Under the pieces are notes generated by a model that did not search any database, was not told the DNA's origin, and saw nothing but the letters and a program-made list of their open reading frames with translations. A stretch of 61,491 nucleotides of DNA. Origin: Sphingomonas sp. Ant H11 (lineage in GTDB: Bacteria; Pseudomonadota; Alphaproteobacteria; Sphingomonadales; Sphingomonadaceae). Within the stretch, counting starts at the first letter, position 1; each line of letters opens with the position of its first letter. Location: contig NZ_JSBN01000051.1 in assembly GCF_000797515.1 (NCBI RefSeq), forward strand, positions 1 through 61,491. The letters are read 5' to 3'. The position numbers and the translations under genes are program-made. Below, piece after piece: positions 27,667-37,253 of this stretch.

Positions 27667-28047
27667 ATGGCGGACACTTTGCCCGCCCCGGATCTCGAAG
27701 CGCTCGCCGAAGTGATGCGCACGTTGGGCCATGATACCCGCCTCCGGCTGATCGCCACGCTCCTCGCGCAAGGCGAGAAGTCGGTCGGCGAAATCGAGGC
27801 TTTGACCGGCATCGGCCAACCGGGGCTGTCGCAGCAGCTCGGCGTGCTGCGCAAGGCTGAATTGGTTCAGACCCGGCGCGCCGCAAAGCAGGTCTATTAC
27901 AGTGTGGCGTCGGATGCGTTTATCGCGGCGGCGGCCTTTCTCACCGCGCTTGCAAGGACTGGACCTGCCGAAATGGCAGCTCTGGCTGACCGAAAGGCGG
28001 CGTCGCCGGCACGTGGATCGGCTGCCATGTTCGCCAAGATCCTTTAG
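27667..28047 (+). CDS. ArsR/SmtB family transcriptional regulator
   Basis: A 126-residue winged-helix regulator: RTLGHDTRLRLIATLL (helix 2 region), SVGEIEALTGIGQPGLSQQLGVLRKAELV (recognition helix) and QVYYSV wing. It contains no cysteines, so it lacks the usual thiol or metal-Cys sensing sites; what it senses is not visible. It follows the peroxiredoxin stop closely and is likely autoregulated through the 26942-26958 palindrome. The end is convergent with the second ArsR gene. Confidence 0.85.
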   Translation: MADTLPAPDLEALAEVMRTLGHDTRLRLIATLLAQGEKSVGEIEALTGIGQPGLSQQLGVLRKAELVQTRRAAKQVYYSVASDAFIAAAAFLTALARTGPAEMAALADRKAASPARGSAAMFAKIL

Positions 28048-28069
28048 TTCCCCGGCGGCCGGTTGCTGG

Positions 28070-28414
28070 TTACGGTGCGCGCTCTGCAGCGGGCACGCCG
28101 GTGACTTGCTCGCCGAACTGATCACACAGGAAAGCCATCAAGGCCTGAACCCTGAGATCGGCGATGCGGTAGAAGATCGTGGTGTTCTCGCGCCTGGTCT
28201 GGACCAGGCCGCCCTCCCGCATGCGGGCGAGATGCTGCGACACGCTCGATTGCGACAGGCCGCACAAGCCGACCAACTCGCCGACCGATGCCTCGCCTTC
28301 GCGCAGGCGGCAGAGCAGGAGCAAGCGCTGTTCATTGGCAACGACCTTGAGAAACGCGGCAACCTCGGTGGCGCGTTCGCACAGTATTTCCACCGCACTG
28401 TCGGTCATCGTCAT
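28070..28414 (-). CDS. BigR/SqrR-like ArsR family sulfide-responsive repressor
   Basis: A 114-residue ArsR protein. Two Cys positions, in LLLLCRL (about 35) and AFLCDQF (about 97), match the pair that forms a tri/tetrasulfide or disulfide in the persulfide sensors SqrR, BigR and YgaV; additional Cys are at 12 and 51. The helix-turn-helix is CGLSQSSVSQHLARM. It overlaps the RND permease stop by four bases as last gene of that operon. Together with SQR, rhodanese and persulfide dioxygenase it is the probable master repressor. Confidence 0.85.
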   Translation of the reverse strand: MTMTDSAVEILCERATEVAAFLKVVANEQRLLLLCRLREGEASVGELVGLCGLSQSSVSQHLARMREGGLVQTRRENTTIFYRIADLRVQALMAFLCDQFGEQVTGVPAAERAP

Positions 28415-31400
28415 TTGCTTGCCGGTCTCCCGTCGTCACGCAGCACCACGTAGATGGCGGGGATAACCAGCACGGTGAGCAAGGTCGAGGAGGCGAGACC
28501 AAAGAGGAGCGAAATGGCGAGGCCCTGGAATATCGGGTCGGTGAGGATCACGGCAGCGCCGATCATCGCGGCGGCTGCGGTCAGGACGATCGGCTTGAAC
28601 CGGATCGTCCCCGCCTCGATCAACACGTCGCGCAGCGGCTTGTCGGGCGTTGCCGTGTGCCGGATGAAATCGACCAGCAGGATCGAGTTGCGCACGATGA
28701 TGCCGGCCAGCGCGATGAAGCCGATCATCGAGGTGGCGGTGAACGGCGCACGGAACAGCATATGGCCGATCACGATGCCGACCAGCGTCAGCGGTACCGG
28801 TGTCAGGATGACGAGCGGCAGCCGGAAGCTGCGGAATTGGGCGACGACCAGGATGTAGATGGCGAGCAGCGCGACCATGAACGCAGCCCCCATGTCGCGG
28901 AAGGTGACCCAGGTGATCTCCCACTCGCCGTCCCACAGCAGGCTCGTCGTCTTTTCGTCGGTGGGCTGGCCGGCCAGGCGGATTACCGGCTTCTGCAGGC
29001 CCTTGGCGGCCCAGTCATAGCTGTCTATCGCGCGATCGACCGCCAGCATGCCGTAGATCGGCGCCTCATAATCGCCGGCAAGCTCGGCGGTCACCATATC
29101 GGCAAAATGACCGTCGCGCCGGAAGATGGCCGGGCTGCTCTGCTCCTGCTGGGCATCGACGACGGCGCCGAGTTCGACCAGCTTTTGGCCGGTAGCGCCT
29201 TGCGAGACCGCCACCGGCGTACTGGCAAGCGTCTGCGTCCAGCTTCGCGCGGATTGCGGGAGGGCGATGGTGATCGGCAGCGGCGTGCGTTCATCCCCGC
29301 GCGGCGCGTACCCGACCGTCTTGCTGCCCAGCAGCGCGCCGATCGAATCGTTGATGTCGCGGCTCGACAGTCCGTAATAGTCGATCCGGTCCCGCTGAGG
29401 GATCAGGCGGAGCTTGGGACGGGGCTGCCCGAAGCTGTTGTCGACATCGACGATGTAGGGAATCGACTTGAAGATCTTTTCCAGTTCGGTCGCGGTGGCA
29501 CGCCGGCTCTGCGCATCAGGACCGTAGATCTCGGCAAGCAGGGTGGCGAGCACGGGCGGTCCCGGCGGCGTTTCGACGACTTTGACCGAGGCACCGTCAG
29601 GGAGCTTCAGCGTCTTGAGCTTCTGGCGCAGGTCGAGGGCTATCTGGTGGCTCGAGCGGTCCCGGTCGCCCTTGGGTAGCAGCGTCACCATGACATCGCC
29701 CATCTCCGGGCGGCTGCGCAGGAAATAGTGGCGCACGAGCCCGTTGAAATTGAACGGCGCGGACGTGCCGAGATAGGCTTCCATCGCGGTCGCCTCGGGC
29801 AACTCGCGGGTCAGGCGGGTGACATCTTCGAGGACGCGGCCCGTGCCTTCGAGGCTGGTGCCCTCGGGCATGTCGACTACGACCTGGACTTCGGACTTGT
29901 TGTCGAAGGGCAGCAGCTTGACCGTTACCGCCTTGAAATAGAACATCGAGCAGGCGACCAGCGTGGCAATGCCAACCGCGATCAGGAAATTGCGCGCTGA
30001 CTTCCGGTTATCGATGATCCGGTGCGCGACCCGCGTATAGAGGCGGCCGAGCTTGCCGCCGCTCGCATCATGCCCGTTCCCGTGATCGCCATCCGCGCCA
30101 TCCGCGCCATCCGCGCCATCGGCTGCCAGCGTCTTGCGCGCGAAGCGGATCATCAGCCACGGCGCGATCACCACCGCGACGAAGAAGGAAAAGACCATCG
30201 CGGCCGACGCATTGACCGGGATCGGCGCCATATACGGTCCCATGAGGCCCGAGACGAACAGCATCGGCAGCAGCGCTGCCACCACGGTCAGCGTAGCGAC
30301 CACGGTCGGGTTGCCGACCTCGGCGACTGCTTCGATCGCGGCCTCGGTACGGGTGCGATCATCGGGCATCGCCCAATGGCGAGCGATGTTCTCGATCATC
30401 ACGATCGCGTCGTCGACGAGGATGCCGATCGAGAAGATCAGCGCGAACAGGCTGACGCGGTTGATCGTGTAGCCCATCAGGTTCGAGGCGAACATCGTCA
30501 GCAGGATCGTCGTCGGGATCACCACGGCGGTGACGCCGGCCTCACGCCAGCCGATCGCGAAACCGATCAGGATAACGATCGAGATCGTCGCGAGCGCGAG
30601 GTGGTAGAGAAGCTCATTGGCCTTTTCATTCGCGCTTGCGCCGTAATTGCGCGTGACCGCGACATCGATACCGTCGGGAATGAGGCTGCCCTTGAGGCTT
30701 TCGAGGCGTGCGAGCACCGCCTCGGAGACGACGACCGCATTGGCGCCCGACCGCTTGGCGATCGCGAGACTGACCGCCGGCGCGTTCGACCAACGCCCGT
30801 CGTTGCGTGCCCAGCGCCACGCGCGGGCCTGATCCTCGCGGGGCCCCTGGGTGACCGTGGCGACATCGCGCAGATAGACCGGGGCCCCGGCGACTGACCG
30901 GACGGTGAGCATGCCGACGTCCTGCGCCGAAGAAAGCGTCTGGCCAGCGGTGACCGCGACGGCTTGCCCGCCGTCGCGAACGCTCCCGGCGGGGAAGCTG
31001 CGATTGGCCTGCGCGGCCGCATCGATCACGCTGCCGAGCGGTACGCCATATTGGCTGAGCTTGCCGGGATCGGGCGCGATACGGATCTCTTCGGGGCGCC
31101 CGCCGGTCAGGAAGGTAAGCCCGACATTGTCGACCTTGGCGATCTCGGTCCGCAACCGGGTGGCAAGCGCATAGAGCGCCTGGTCGTCATATCGCCCGGC
31201 CGCGCCGGGCTTGGGCGACAGCGTCAGGACGATGGCGGGGACATCGTTGATCCCGCGCACCGTGACCTTGGGATCCGGAATACCCACCGGAATGCGGTCC
31301 CAATTGGCGCGCAGCTTCTCGTCGATCCGCGTCGCGGCGTCCTCTGGGTTCGATCCCACGAGGAACCGTGCGGTCACCATCACGCCGTCGTCTTCGGTCT

Positions 31401-31662
31401 GGGTATAGACATGCTCGACGCCATCGACACTTTTCACGATCGTCTCGAGCGGGATGCCGACAAGCTGGACGGCGTCCGGCGCGGAAAGGCCTGGTGCCAT
31501 CACCTGGATGTCGACCATCGGTACGCTGATCTGCGGCTCTTCCTCGCGGGGAATCGTGAACAGGGCCAGAAGGCCGATCGCGATCGCGGCCAGCAGGAAC
31601 AAAGGCGTCAGCGGCGAGGTGATGGTCGCGCGGGTGAGGCGCCCCGATAGGCCGAGATTCAC
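28411..31662 (-). CDS. RND efflux permease of the sulfide-stress operon
   Basis: A 1083-residue HAE1-type RND pump. It has ATITSPLTPLFLL at the start, the periplasmic porter domain, and the Asp pair in ILVDDAIVMIENI (about 417-418). Homologues with IPREEEPQI next to the first helix form a group distinct from AcrB. A loop after about residue 511 consists of ADG repeats from a 9-bp tandem repeat. It is flanked by overlapping MFP and BigR-like genes, so it belongs to the sulfide regulon; the substrate is unknown. Confidence 0.9.
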   Translation of the reverse strand: MNLGLSGRLTRATITSPLTPLFLLAAIAIGLLALFTIPREEEPQISVPMVDIQVMAPGLSAPDAVQLVGIPLETIVKSVDGVEHVYTQTEDDGVMVTARFLVGSNPEDAATRIDEKLRANWDRIPVGIPDPKVTVRGINDVPAIVLTLSPKPGAAGRYDDQALYALATRLRTEIAKVDNVGLTFLTGGRPEEIRIAPDPGKLSQYGVPLGSVIDAAAQANRSFPAGSVRDGGQAVAVTAGQTLSSAQDVGMLTVRSVAGAPVYLRDVATVTQGPREDQARAWRWARNDGRWSNAPAVSLAIAKRSGANAVVVSEAVLARLESLKGSLIPDGIDVAVTRNYGASANEKANELLYHLALATISIVILIGFAIGWREAGVTAVVIPTTILLTMFASNLMGYTINRVSLFALIFSIGILVDDAIVMIENIARHWAMPDDRTRTEAAIEAVAEVGNPTVVATLTVVAALLPMLFVSGLMGPYMAPIPVNASAAMVFSFFVAVVIAPWLMIRFARKTLAADGADGADGADGDHGNGHDASGGKLGRLYTRVAHRIIDNRKSARNFLIAVGIATLVACSMFYFKAVTVKLLPFDNKSEVQVVVDMPEGTSLEGTGRVLEDVTRLTRELPEATAMEAYLGTSAPFNFNGLVRHYFLRSRPEMGDVMVTLLPKGDRDRSSHQIALDLRQKLKTLKLPDGASVKVVETPPGPPVLATLLAEIYGPDAQSRRATATELEKIFKSIPYIVDVDNSFGQPRPKLRLIPQRDRIDYYGLSSRDINDSIGALLGSKTVGYAPRGDERTPLPITIALPQSARSWTQTLASTPVAVSQGATGQKLVELGAVVDAQQEQSSPAIFRRDGHFADMVTAELAGDYEAPIYGMLAVDRAIDSYDWAAKGLQKPVIRLAGQPTDEKTTSLLWDGEWEITWVTFRDMGAAFMVALLAIYILVVAQFRSFRLPLVILTPVPLTLVGIVIGHMLFRAPFTATSMIGFIALAGIIVRNSILLVDFIRHTATPDKPLRDVLIEAGTIRFKPIVLTAAAAMIGAAVILTDPIFQGLAISLLFGLASSTLLTVLVIPAIYVVLRDDGRPASK
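30088..30123. repeat. 9-bp tandem repeat inside RND permease gene
   Basis: GCCATCCGC is repeated three times plus a fourth unit with one change. It encodes an Ala-Asp-Gly repeat in a loop of the pump. Copy-number change would keep the frame and only alter loop length. Confidence 0.8.
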
Positions 31663-32683
31663 TTACCGCGTCCGGGAGAGAAGAGGATATCGCCCGCGGT
31701 GACGCCCCCCAGGATTTCGAGGTTGCCCGGATCGCCCGTTGGCGCGGTCTGGACCGCCACCGCGCTGATGCGTCGGTCGGGGGTGACGACATCGACATAG
31801 TCGATGCCGTAGCGGGTCGAGATGAAGCGGCGCGGCACCACCATGGCCCGGCGCTGGCCGACTTCGATCGTCACGCCAACCCGCCGTCCAACCAATTCGC
31901 TGGAAAGGCCAGGCACGGTCGCGTCGACCTGCACCCGGCCTCCGGCGATGGCAGGATAGACCTGTGCCACCTGTCCCTGGCGCGACCCTTCCGGCAAATC
32001 CCCTTGAGCAACTATGACCCGCGTGCCGACACGCACGGCGTTTGCCAGCGACTCCGGCAGATCGATGCGGAGAACAGGCGGCCCTGCCGTAACCGTCGCG
32101 ATCGACATGCCCGGCGCCACGACCGAGCCAGCGGGAATATCTGCACGCAGGACGCGGCCCGAGGCGGGTGCGAGGACCGCGCCCTGCCCGGCGACGCTGC
32201 GCTCGCATTCTGCTGCGCGCGGGCGGCTGCCACCTGGGCATCGGCGGCGCGCGACATCGCGACCGACTGATCGAGGCGGGCCTTGGCGTAGACATTGTGA
32301 TTGTAGAGATCCTGGACACGCGCAAGGTCGCCTCGTGCGCGGGCTGCTTCGGCTTGCGCGGCGGCAACCTGCGCGCCTGCCGCACTGGTTTCGTAGCCAA
32401 GGCGCGAATCGACGATCGAGCCGATGCGCTGGCCCTTGGTCACAATGTCGCCAGCGCGAACGGAGAGACTGACCAACGTGCCGGGAATGCGGGCCAGCGC
32501 CTGCGCCTGATCGCGCGTCGTGATTTCGGCGCCGACCGCCTTCATGTCCGTGGTTTGGGCAAGTCCAACGGTCAGCCGCTCGCCGGCGGGTAAGGCTGCA
32601 GTCTTTTCTTCGTTCGGCGCGCTGCCGCCGCAAGCCGTTAGCGTTAGAGCCGCTCCAGCGACCATCCATGCCCATTTTGTCAT
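31659..32683 (-). CDS. RND periplasmic adaptor (MFP lipoprotein), frameshifted
   Basis: An adaptor subunit with an N-terminal lipobox (LTLTACGGS, Cys about residue 18). The first part carries VRAGDIVTKGQRIGSIVDS and a coiled-coil, and the second, in another frame, has GQGAVLAPASGRVLRADIPAG and a beta-barrel ending in GDILFSPGRGK. The frame breaks near 32190-32198; one extra G (AASAGQG) restores a protein of about 341 residues. It overlaps the permease start by four bases and follows the rhodanese gene on the same strand. Confidence 0.82.
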
Positions 32684-32710
32684 TGCCGACGGCTCCCCTG
32701 TTGCACGGCC

Positions 32711-33049
32711 CTAGCCGCGTTCGACCGGCAGGCCGGCGGCCTTCCAGGCGCCGATGCCGCCAGCGAGATGCGTGTCGATGCTCGACTGCGCACTGGCGCA
32801 GCGGTCGAGTGCAAGGCCCGAGCGCTTGCCGCCAGCGCATTGGAGCACGATCGTCTTGCCCGCTGCATCCGGAACATTACGCAGTGCGAAGGTCGAGAGA
32901 GGGGCGTTTACTGCGCCCTTGATATGCTCGGCGGCAAACTCGTCGGGTTCGCGCACGTCGACGAGGAGCGCCGAACCATCGGCCAGCATCGCCTTGAGGG
33001 TCTGCGCATCGATTTCGCGGTGCGCCTTGGTCTTGCCGAATCCGAACAT
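32711..33049 (-). CDS. Rhodanese-like sulfurtransferase
   Basis: A 112-residue single-domain rhodanese. The segment ALLVDVREPDEFAAEHIKGAVN and the catalytic loop LQCAGGKRSG (Cys in the CxGGKRS loop) are typical. It moves sulfane sulfur between thiols, glutathione persulfide and thiosulfate. I chose the ATG at 33049, with a perfect AGGAGG site, over the upstream open frame to 33118. It is the first gene of the leftward sulfide operon. Confidence 0.88.
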   Translation of the reverse strand: MFGFGKTKAHREIDAQTLKAMLADGSALLVDVREPDEFAAEHIKGAVNAPLSTFALRNVPDAAGKTIVLQCAGGKRSGLALDRCASAQSSIDTHLAGGIGAWKAAGLPVERG

Positions 33050-33080
33050 GCCCGGGCCTCCTGATTGGATCATCAATTTG

Positions 33081-33093
33081 TATATTGCATATA
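33081..33093. promoter_or_regulatory. AT-rich palindrome in divergent rhodanese/SQR promoter
   Basis: TATAT-TGC-ATATA, a 5-bp inverted repeat with a three-base spacer, in the only AT-rich stretch (33065-33125) between the divergent sulfide operons. A likely operator for the BigR/SqrR-like repressor and the -10 regions of both promoters. Inferred from position and symmetry. Confidence 0.5.
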
Positions 33094-33147
33094 TCGTGTA
33101 ATCATTATATTCAGTCAAGCACGATATTGAGGCGAGGAACCGACATC

Positions 33148-34427
33148 ATGAACAAACCGAAGATCGTGGTGCTGGGCGCCGGCTTGGGCGGCACCATCGC
33201 CGCCTACGAAATCCAGGCCGCCGCCAAGGGCCGCGCCGAAGTCATGATGGTGTCGGACACGGAAACCTATTCGTTCATCCCTTCGAACCCGTGGGTGGCT
33301 GTCCGCTGGCGTGAACCCGAGGCGATCCAGGTGCATCTGCCGCCGATCTTCGCCAAGAGGAAGATTGGCTTCACGGCGGTGGGGGCGAAGCGATTGCACG
33401 CCACCGAGAAACGCCTTGAACTCAATGACGGCAGCAACATCAATTACGATTATCTCGTAATTGCTACTGGCCCTGATTTAGCGTTCGACGAAATCGAGGG
33501 ATTGGGGCCGCATGGCGGGCACACCGTTTCGATCTGCCAGACCGCGCACGCCTCGGCTGCGGCGGACGCATTCGATCGGTTCGTCGAAAACCCAGGCCCT
33601 ATCGTCGTCGGCGCGGTGCAGGGCGCGTCCTGCTATGGCCCGGCTTACGAGTTTGCGCTGATCCTCGACACCGAACTTCGCCGGCGCAAGATCCGCGACA
33701 AGGTGCCGATGACCTTCGTCACCGCCGAACCCTATATCGGCCATCTCGGGCTCGACGGCGTCGGCGACACCAAGGGCCTGCTCGAAAGCACATTGCGCGA
33801 GCGCCACATCAAATGGGTCACCAACGCGCGCGTCGCGAAGGTTGAAGCGGGCATGATGCATGTCGAGGAGATCGCGGAAGGGGGCGCGGTCGCCAAGACG
33901 CACGATCTGCCGTTCGCATTCTCCATGATGCTGCCGGCTTTCCGCGGCGTGGCGGCCGTGCGCGATATTCCGGGCCTCACCAACCCGCGCGGCTTCATCC
34001 TGATCGACAAGCACCAGCGCAATCCGGCCTTCCGGGAGATCTTCGCGCTCGGCGTCTGCGTCGCGATCCCGCCAACCGGGCCGACGCCCGTGCGGTCGGC
34101 GTTCCCAAGACCGGCTTCATGATCGAGAGCATGGTGACCGCGATCGCGGCTAATCTGGACGCGATCCTCGACGGCAAGGAGCCCACCGCCGAGGCGACCT
34201 GGAATGCGGTGTGCCTCGCCGACTTTGGCGATGGCGGCGTCGCTTTCGTCGCGCAGCCGCAGATTCCCCCGCGCAACGTCAATTGGGCGGCGAGCGGAAA
34301 ATGGGTCCATTTCGCCAAGATCGGCTTCGAGAAATATTTCCTACGCAAGGTGCGCAAGGGCGAAAGCGAGCCCTTCTACGAGAAGCTCGCGCTTCACGTC
34401 ATGGGCATCAAGAAGCTTCGTTTTTGA
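33148..34427 (+). CDS. sqr: Sulfide:quinone oxidoreductase (FAD-dependent), frameshifted
   Basis: An FAD-dependent oxidoreductase of the SQR/flavocytochrome c sulfide dehydrogenase group, which oxidises sulfide to sulfane sulfur and reduces quinone. The FAD-binding fold starts with IVVLGAGLGG, the second motif is YDYLVIATGPDL, and Cys residues occur in GASCYGPAYEF and GVCVAIPPTGPTPV. The frame breaks near 34091-34095; adding one C restores TPVPVGVPKTGFMIESM and about 426 residues. It begins the rightward sulfide operon at the ATG at 33148. Confidence 0.88.
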
Positions 34428-34450
34428 GACCGCATAACAGGAGAATTGCC

Positions 34451-34654
34451 ATGACGATCGACCGCGCTGTTTTCATCTTCCTCGGCTGCGTTGTCCTGCT
34501 TGGCGTGACGCTGTCGCTGACCGTCCATCCCTATTGGATCGGCCTGACGATCTTCGCCGGGCTCAACGCGATTCAGACCGGATTTACCGGCTTTTGTCCG
34601 GCGGCGATCGTCTTCAAGGCGCTCGGCTTCCGACCAGGCGTTGCGTTCAAATGA
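34451..34654 (+). CDS. DUF2892 (YgaP-like) small membrane protein
   Basis: A 67-residue protein with two hydrophobic helices and the DUF2892 ending GFTGFCPAAIVFKALGF. DUF2892 is fused to rhodanese in YgaP and recurs in sulfur-stress operons; it is assumed to be a membrane anchor or transport element for sulfur compounds. The start is the ATG at 34451 after an AGGAG site. Its stop overlaps the TolC gene start (ATGA). Confidence 0.85.
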   Translation: MTIDRAVFIFLGCVVLLGVTLSLTVHPYWIGLTIFAGLNAIQTGFTGFCPAAIVFKALGFRPGVAFK

Positions 34655-35922
34655 CCGCCAAGCGCCGCCTTGCGCACCTGATGCTGTGGCTTGGCGCCCC
34701 GCTGGCGGTGTGCAACGCGGCGCAAGCCACTACGCTTGACGAGGCTCTGGCTGCGGCGATCGCGCATGCGCCCGAAATCGCCGCAGCTGACGCGGATGCG
34801 GATGCGGCCAAGGCGCGGCTCGAGCAGGCGAAAGCGGGCCGGCTGCCGACCGCGACGCTCAGCGGCACGATCGGCTATGGCCGCCTCGATCCGCGCGGCT
34901 TCTTCGGACTTGGCGCGGCGAACGTGACCCCGCGCGCCGCGCAAATAACGGTCGAGCAGCCCCTATTCACCGGGGGCAGGGTCAGCGCTGGGGTCGATCA
35001 GGCCCGCGCCGGTATCGTCGGCGCCGAGGCGGGGCAGGTCGGCATGCGCAGCCAGCTCGTGATGGCGGTGACCCAAGCCTATGGCGACGTGCTGACGGCC
35101 GCGCACATGGTCGATCTCTATGGCCGCCTTGTTATCCAAACGACCGAGATCGAGCGCCAGGCGCGGCTCAAGTTTCGTGCGGGCGAGAGCCCCAGCACCG
35201 ACGTCTCCCAGGCGAGTGCCCGTCTTGCCGAGGCGCGCGCCGGGCTTGCCCGCGTCGAAGGCATGCGGGTTTCCTCTGCAGCGCATTTCCGTAACCTGAC
35301 CGGCCTTGAACCGGTAGATCTTCAGCCGCTTCCGTCCAATCCCGCCCTTCCCGCCACGCTCGACGAGGCGATGGATGCGGCAACCCGCAACAATCCCGCG
35401 CTGGCGCAGTCCGAAGCCAGCCTACGCGCGGCTCAGGCCGCGGCACGCGGTGCGCGCGCGGAGCGCCTGCCAACGGTTGGTGCCTTTGTGGAAGGCGCCA
35501 CGGTGCGCGATCAATTCTTTCCCGACTATCGCGCGGACAGCGCGACCGTCGGCATCCGCGCGCGCTGGGAGCTGTTCAGCGGCGGCCGGGTGTCGGGCAA
35601 GGTCGCCGAGACGGATAGTAGTGTCCGGGCAGCCGACGCACGGGCAAGGGCCATGCGGATGCAGGTCGAGGAACAGGTCATCTCCGCCTTTCAGGATGTT
35701 CGTACGGCGCAGTTGGTCGAACAGGCGGCAACTGAACAGGCCGCCGCCGCTGCGCAGGCGCTCGACAGCATTACCCAAGAGGTTCGGGTCGGCATGAAGC
35801 CGCAGCTCGACCTGCTCGACGCCGAACGCGAATCCATAGCCGCCGAGGCTGGCGCGGCGCGCGCGGGTACCGATCGTATCGTCGCCGCCTACCGGCTGCT
35901 CAGCCTGCTGGGTCGCTACTGA
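34651..35922 (+). CDS. TolC family outer-membrane efflux protein
   Basis: A 423-residue outer-membrane channel. It has a signal peptide (LAVCNAAQA), then TTLDEALAAAIAHAPEI, and two repeated OEP halves of coiled-coil helices with beta strands (VEQPLFTGGRVSAGV and ARWELFSGGRVSGKV). It should complete the tripartite pump whose MFP and permease lie on the opposite strand. The ATG at 34651 overlaps the DUF2892 stop. Splitting one pump over two divergent operons is unusual. Confidence 0.9.
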   Translation: MTAKRRLAHLMLWLGAPLAVCNAAQATTLDEALAAAIAHAPEIAAADADADAAKARLEQAKAGRLPTATLSGTIGYGRLDPRGFFGLGAANVTPRAAQITVEQPLFTGGRVSAGVDQARAGIVGAEAGQVGMRSQLVMAVTQAYGDVLTAAHMVDLYGRLVIQTTEIERQARLKFRAGESPSTDVSQASARLAEARAGLARVEGMRVSSAAHFRNLTGLEPVDLQPLPSNPALPATLDEAMDAATRNNPALAQSEASLRAAQAAARGARAERLPTVGAFVEGATVRDQFFPDYRADSATVGIRARWELFSGGRVSGKVAETDSSVRAADARARAMRMQVEEQVISAFQDVRTAQLVEQAATEQAAAAAQALDSITQEVRVGMKPQLDLLDAERESIAAEAGAARAGTDRIVAAYRLLSLLGRY

Positions 35923-35939
35923 ATCTAAGGATCGCCGCT

Positions 35940-36307
35940 ATGAATAAGGATTGGCCGGAAATGGCCGCGCAACTAACCGGCGCGATCAAGGAAGTCCGCC
36001 TTGGCAGCCAGAGGTCACAAAGGCCTTCTCGGCGATGGCCAGAGCTGCGACCGAGGCGGGAACGCTCGATACCAAGACCAAGGAACTGATCGCGCTTGCC
36101 ATCTCTGTGGCGATCCGGTGCGATGGCTGTGTCGCCTTTCACAGCCAGGCGGCGGTCAAGCGGGGCGCGACGCGCGAGGAGATCATGGAGGTGATGGGCA
36201 TGGCGCTCTACATGGGTGCCGGACCAAGCCTGATGTATGCTGCCCAGGCGGTTGAGGCCTTCGACCAGTTTGCGGCCCAGGCCGGCACCGAGCCTGGGAG
36301 TGCATGA
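35940..36307 (+). CDS. Carboxymuconolactone decarboxylase/AhpD-like protein, frameshifted
   Basis: A small AhpD-like helical protein with the CxxxC-type site IRCDGCVAFH (RCDGC, the redox Cys pair) and GMALYMGAGPSLMYA. Such proteins act in alkylhydroperoxidase-type redox relays or as decarboxylases; here a sulfur-redox role is likely. From the ATG at 35940 the protein reads MNKDWPEMAAQLTGAIKEV, then loses frame near 35999-36003. Adding one C joins it to QPEVTKAFSAM and about 122 residues. Only the second part is open from 35951. Confidence 0.78.
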
Positions 36308-36329
36308 GGTCGTGGCGGTGGAGCACGAC

Positions 36330-37246
36330 ATGACCGACTTGCCGCTCGAACAGGCCGTCCGCATTGTCGAGGGTGCGGCCGCCGGCGACGTTGCCGTGCA
36401 CAGCGTCTTTGACGAGGCGACCTTTACCGCGACCCACGTCGTCAGCGATCCGGCAACCCGCAAGGCCGCGATCATCGACAGCGTGCTCGACTTCGACCCC
36501 GCGTCGGGGCGAACCTCGCACGAATCCGCTGATCAGATCATTGCCTATGTCGAAGCCGAGGGTTTAGAGATCGAATGGCTGCTCGAGACCCATGTCCATG
36601 CCGACCATCTCTCGGCGGCGCCCTATCTGCGGCAGCGCCTGGGCGGCACGCTCGCGATCGGACGCGATATCCTGACGGTGCAATCGACGTTCGGCGCGAT
36701 CTTCAACGAGGGGCCGGACTTCGCGCGGGACGGATCGCAATTTGATCGCCTGCTACTCGATGGCGAACGCTTCCGGCTTGGATCGCGCGAGGGAATCGCG
36801 CTCCATGTCCCCGGGCACACGCCCGCCGATATGGCCTATGTCATCGGTGACGTCGCGTTCGTCGGCGATACGCTGTTCATGCCCGATTATGGCACTGCCC
36901 GCGCGGACTTCCCGGGCGGCGACGCCCAGACATTGTTCCGATCGATCCACCGGCTGCTGGGGCTCCCGGACCGGACCCGGCTGTTCCTTTGCCATGATTA
37001 CAAGCGCCGGGGCGTGAGCATTTCATGTGGGAGACGACGGTGGCGGCGGAGCGACAGGGCAATGTCCACGTCCATTCAGGCGTGACCGAGAAGGCGTTCG
37101 TCGCGATGCGTGAAGCGCGCGACGCCACGCTTGGTATGCCGCGGCTGATCCTGCCTTCGATCCAGGTCAACATGCGCGGCGGCAACCTTCCCGAGCCCGA
37201 GGACAACGGTACGCGCTATCTCAAACTTCCTTTGAACAGGCTGTAA
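36330..37246 (+). CDS. MBL-fold persulfide dioxygenase-like protein (ETHE1/BLH family), frameshifted
   Basis: Metallo-beta-lactamase fold enzyme with THVHADHLSAA (Fe/Zn motif), VPGHTPADMAY and CHDYKAPGR, as in persulfide dioxygenase (ETHE1, BLH) that turns glutathione persulfide to sulfite. The frame breaks near 37003-37005; one G restores KAPGREHFMWETTV and the C-terminal QVNMRGGNLP signature with a stop at 37246. I chose the ATG at 36330 (GGTGGAG site). The following TauE gene would export the sulfite. Confidence 0.88.
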
Positions 37247-37253
37247 GGCTCTC

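Noticed and set aside
30022..30897. Arg/Asp-rich frame opposite the second RND permease
   Set aside because: Shadow of the permease gene, with codon pattern opposite to a real gene.
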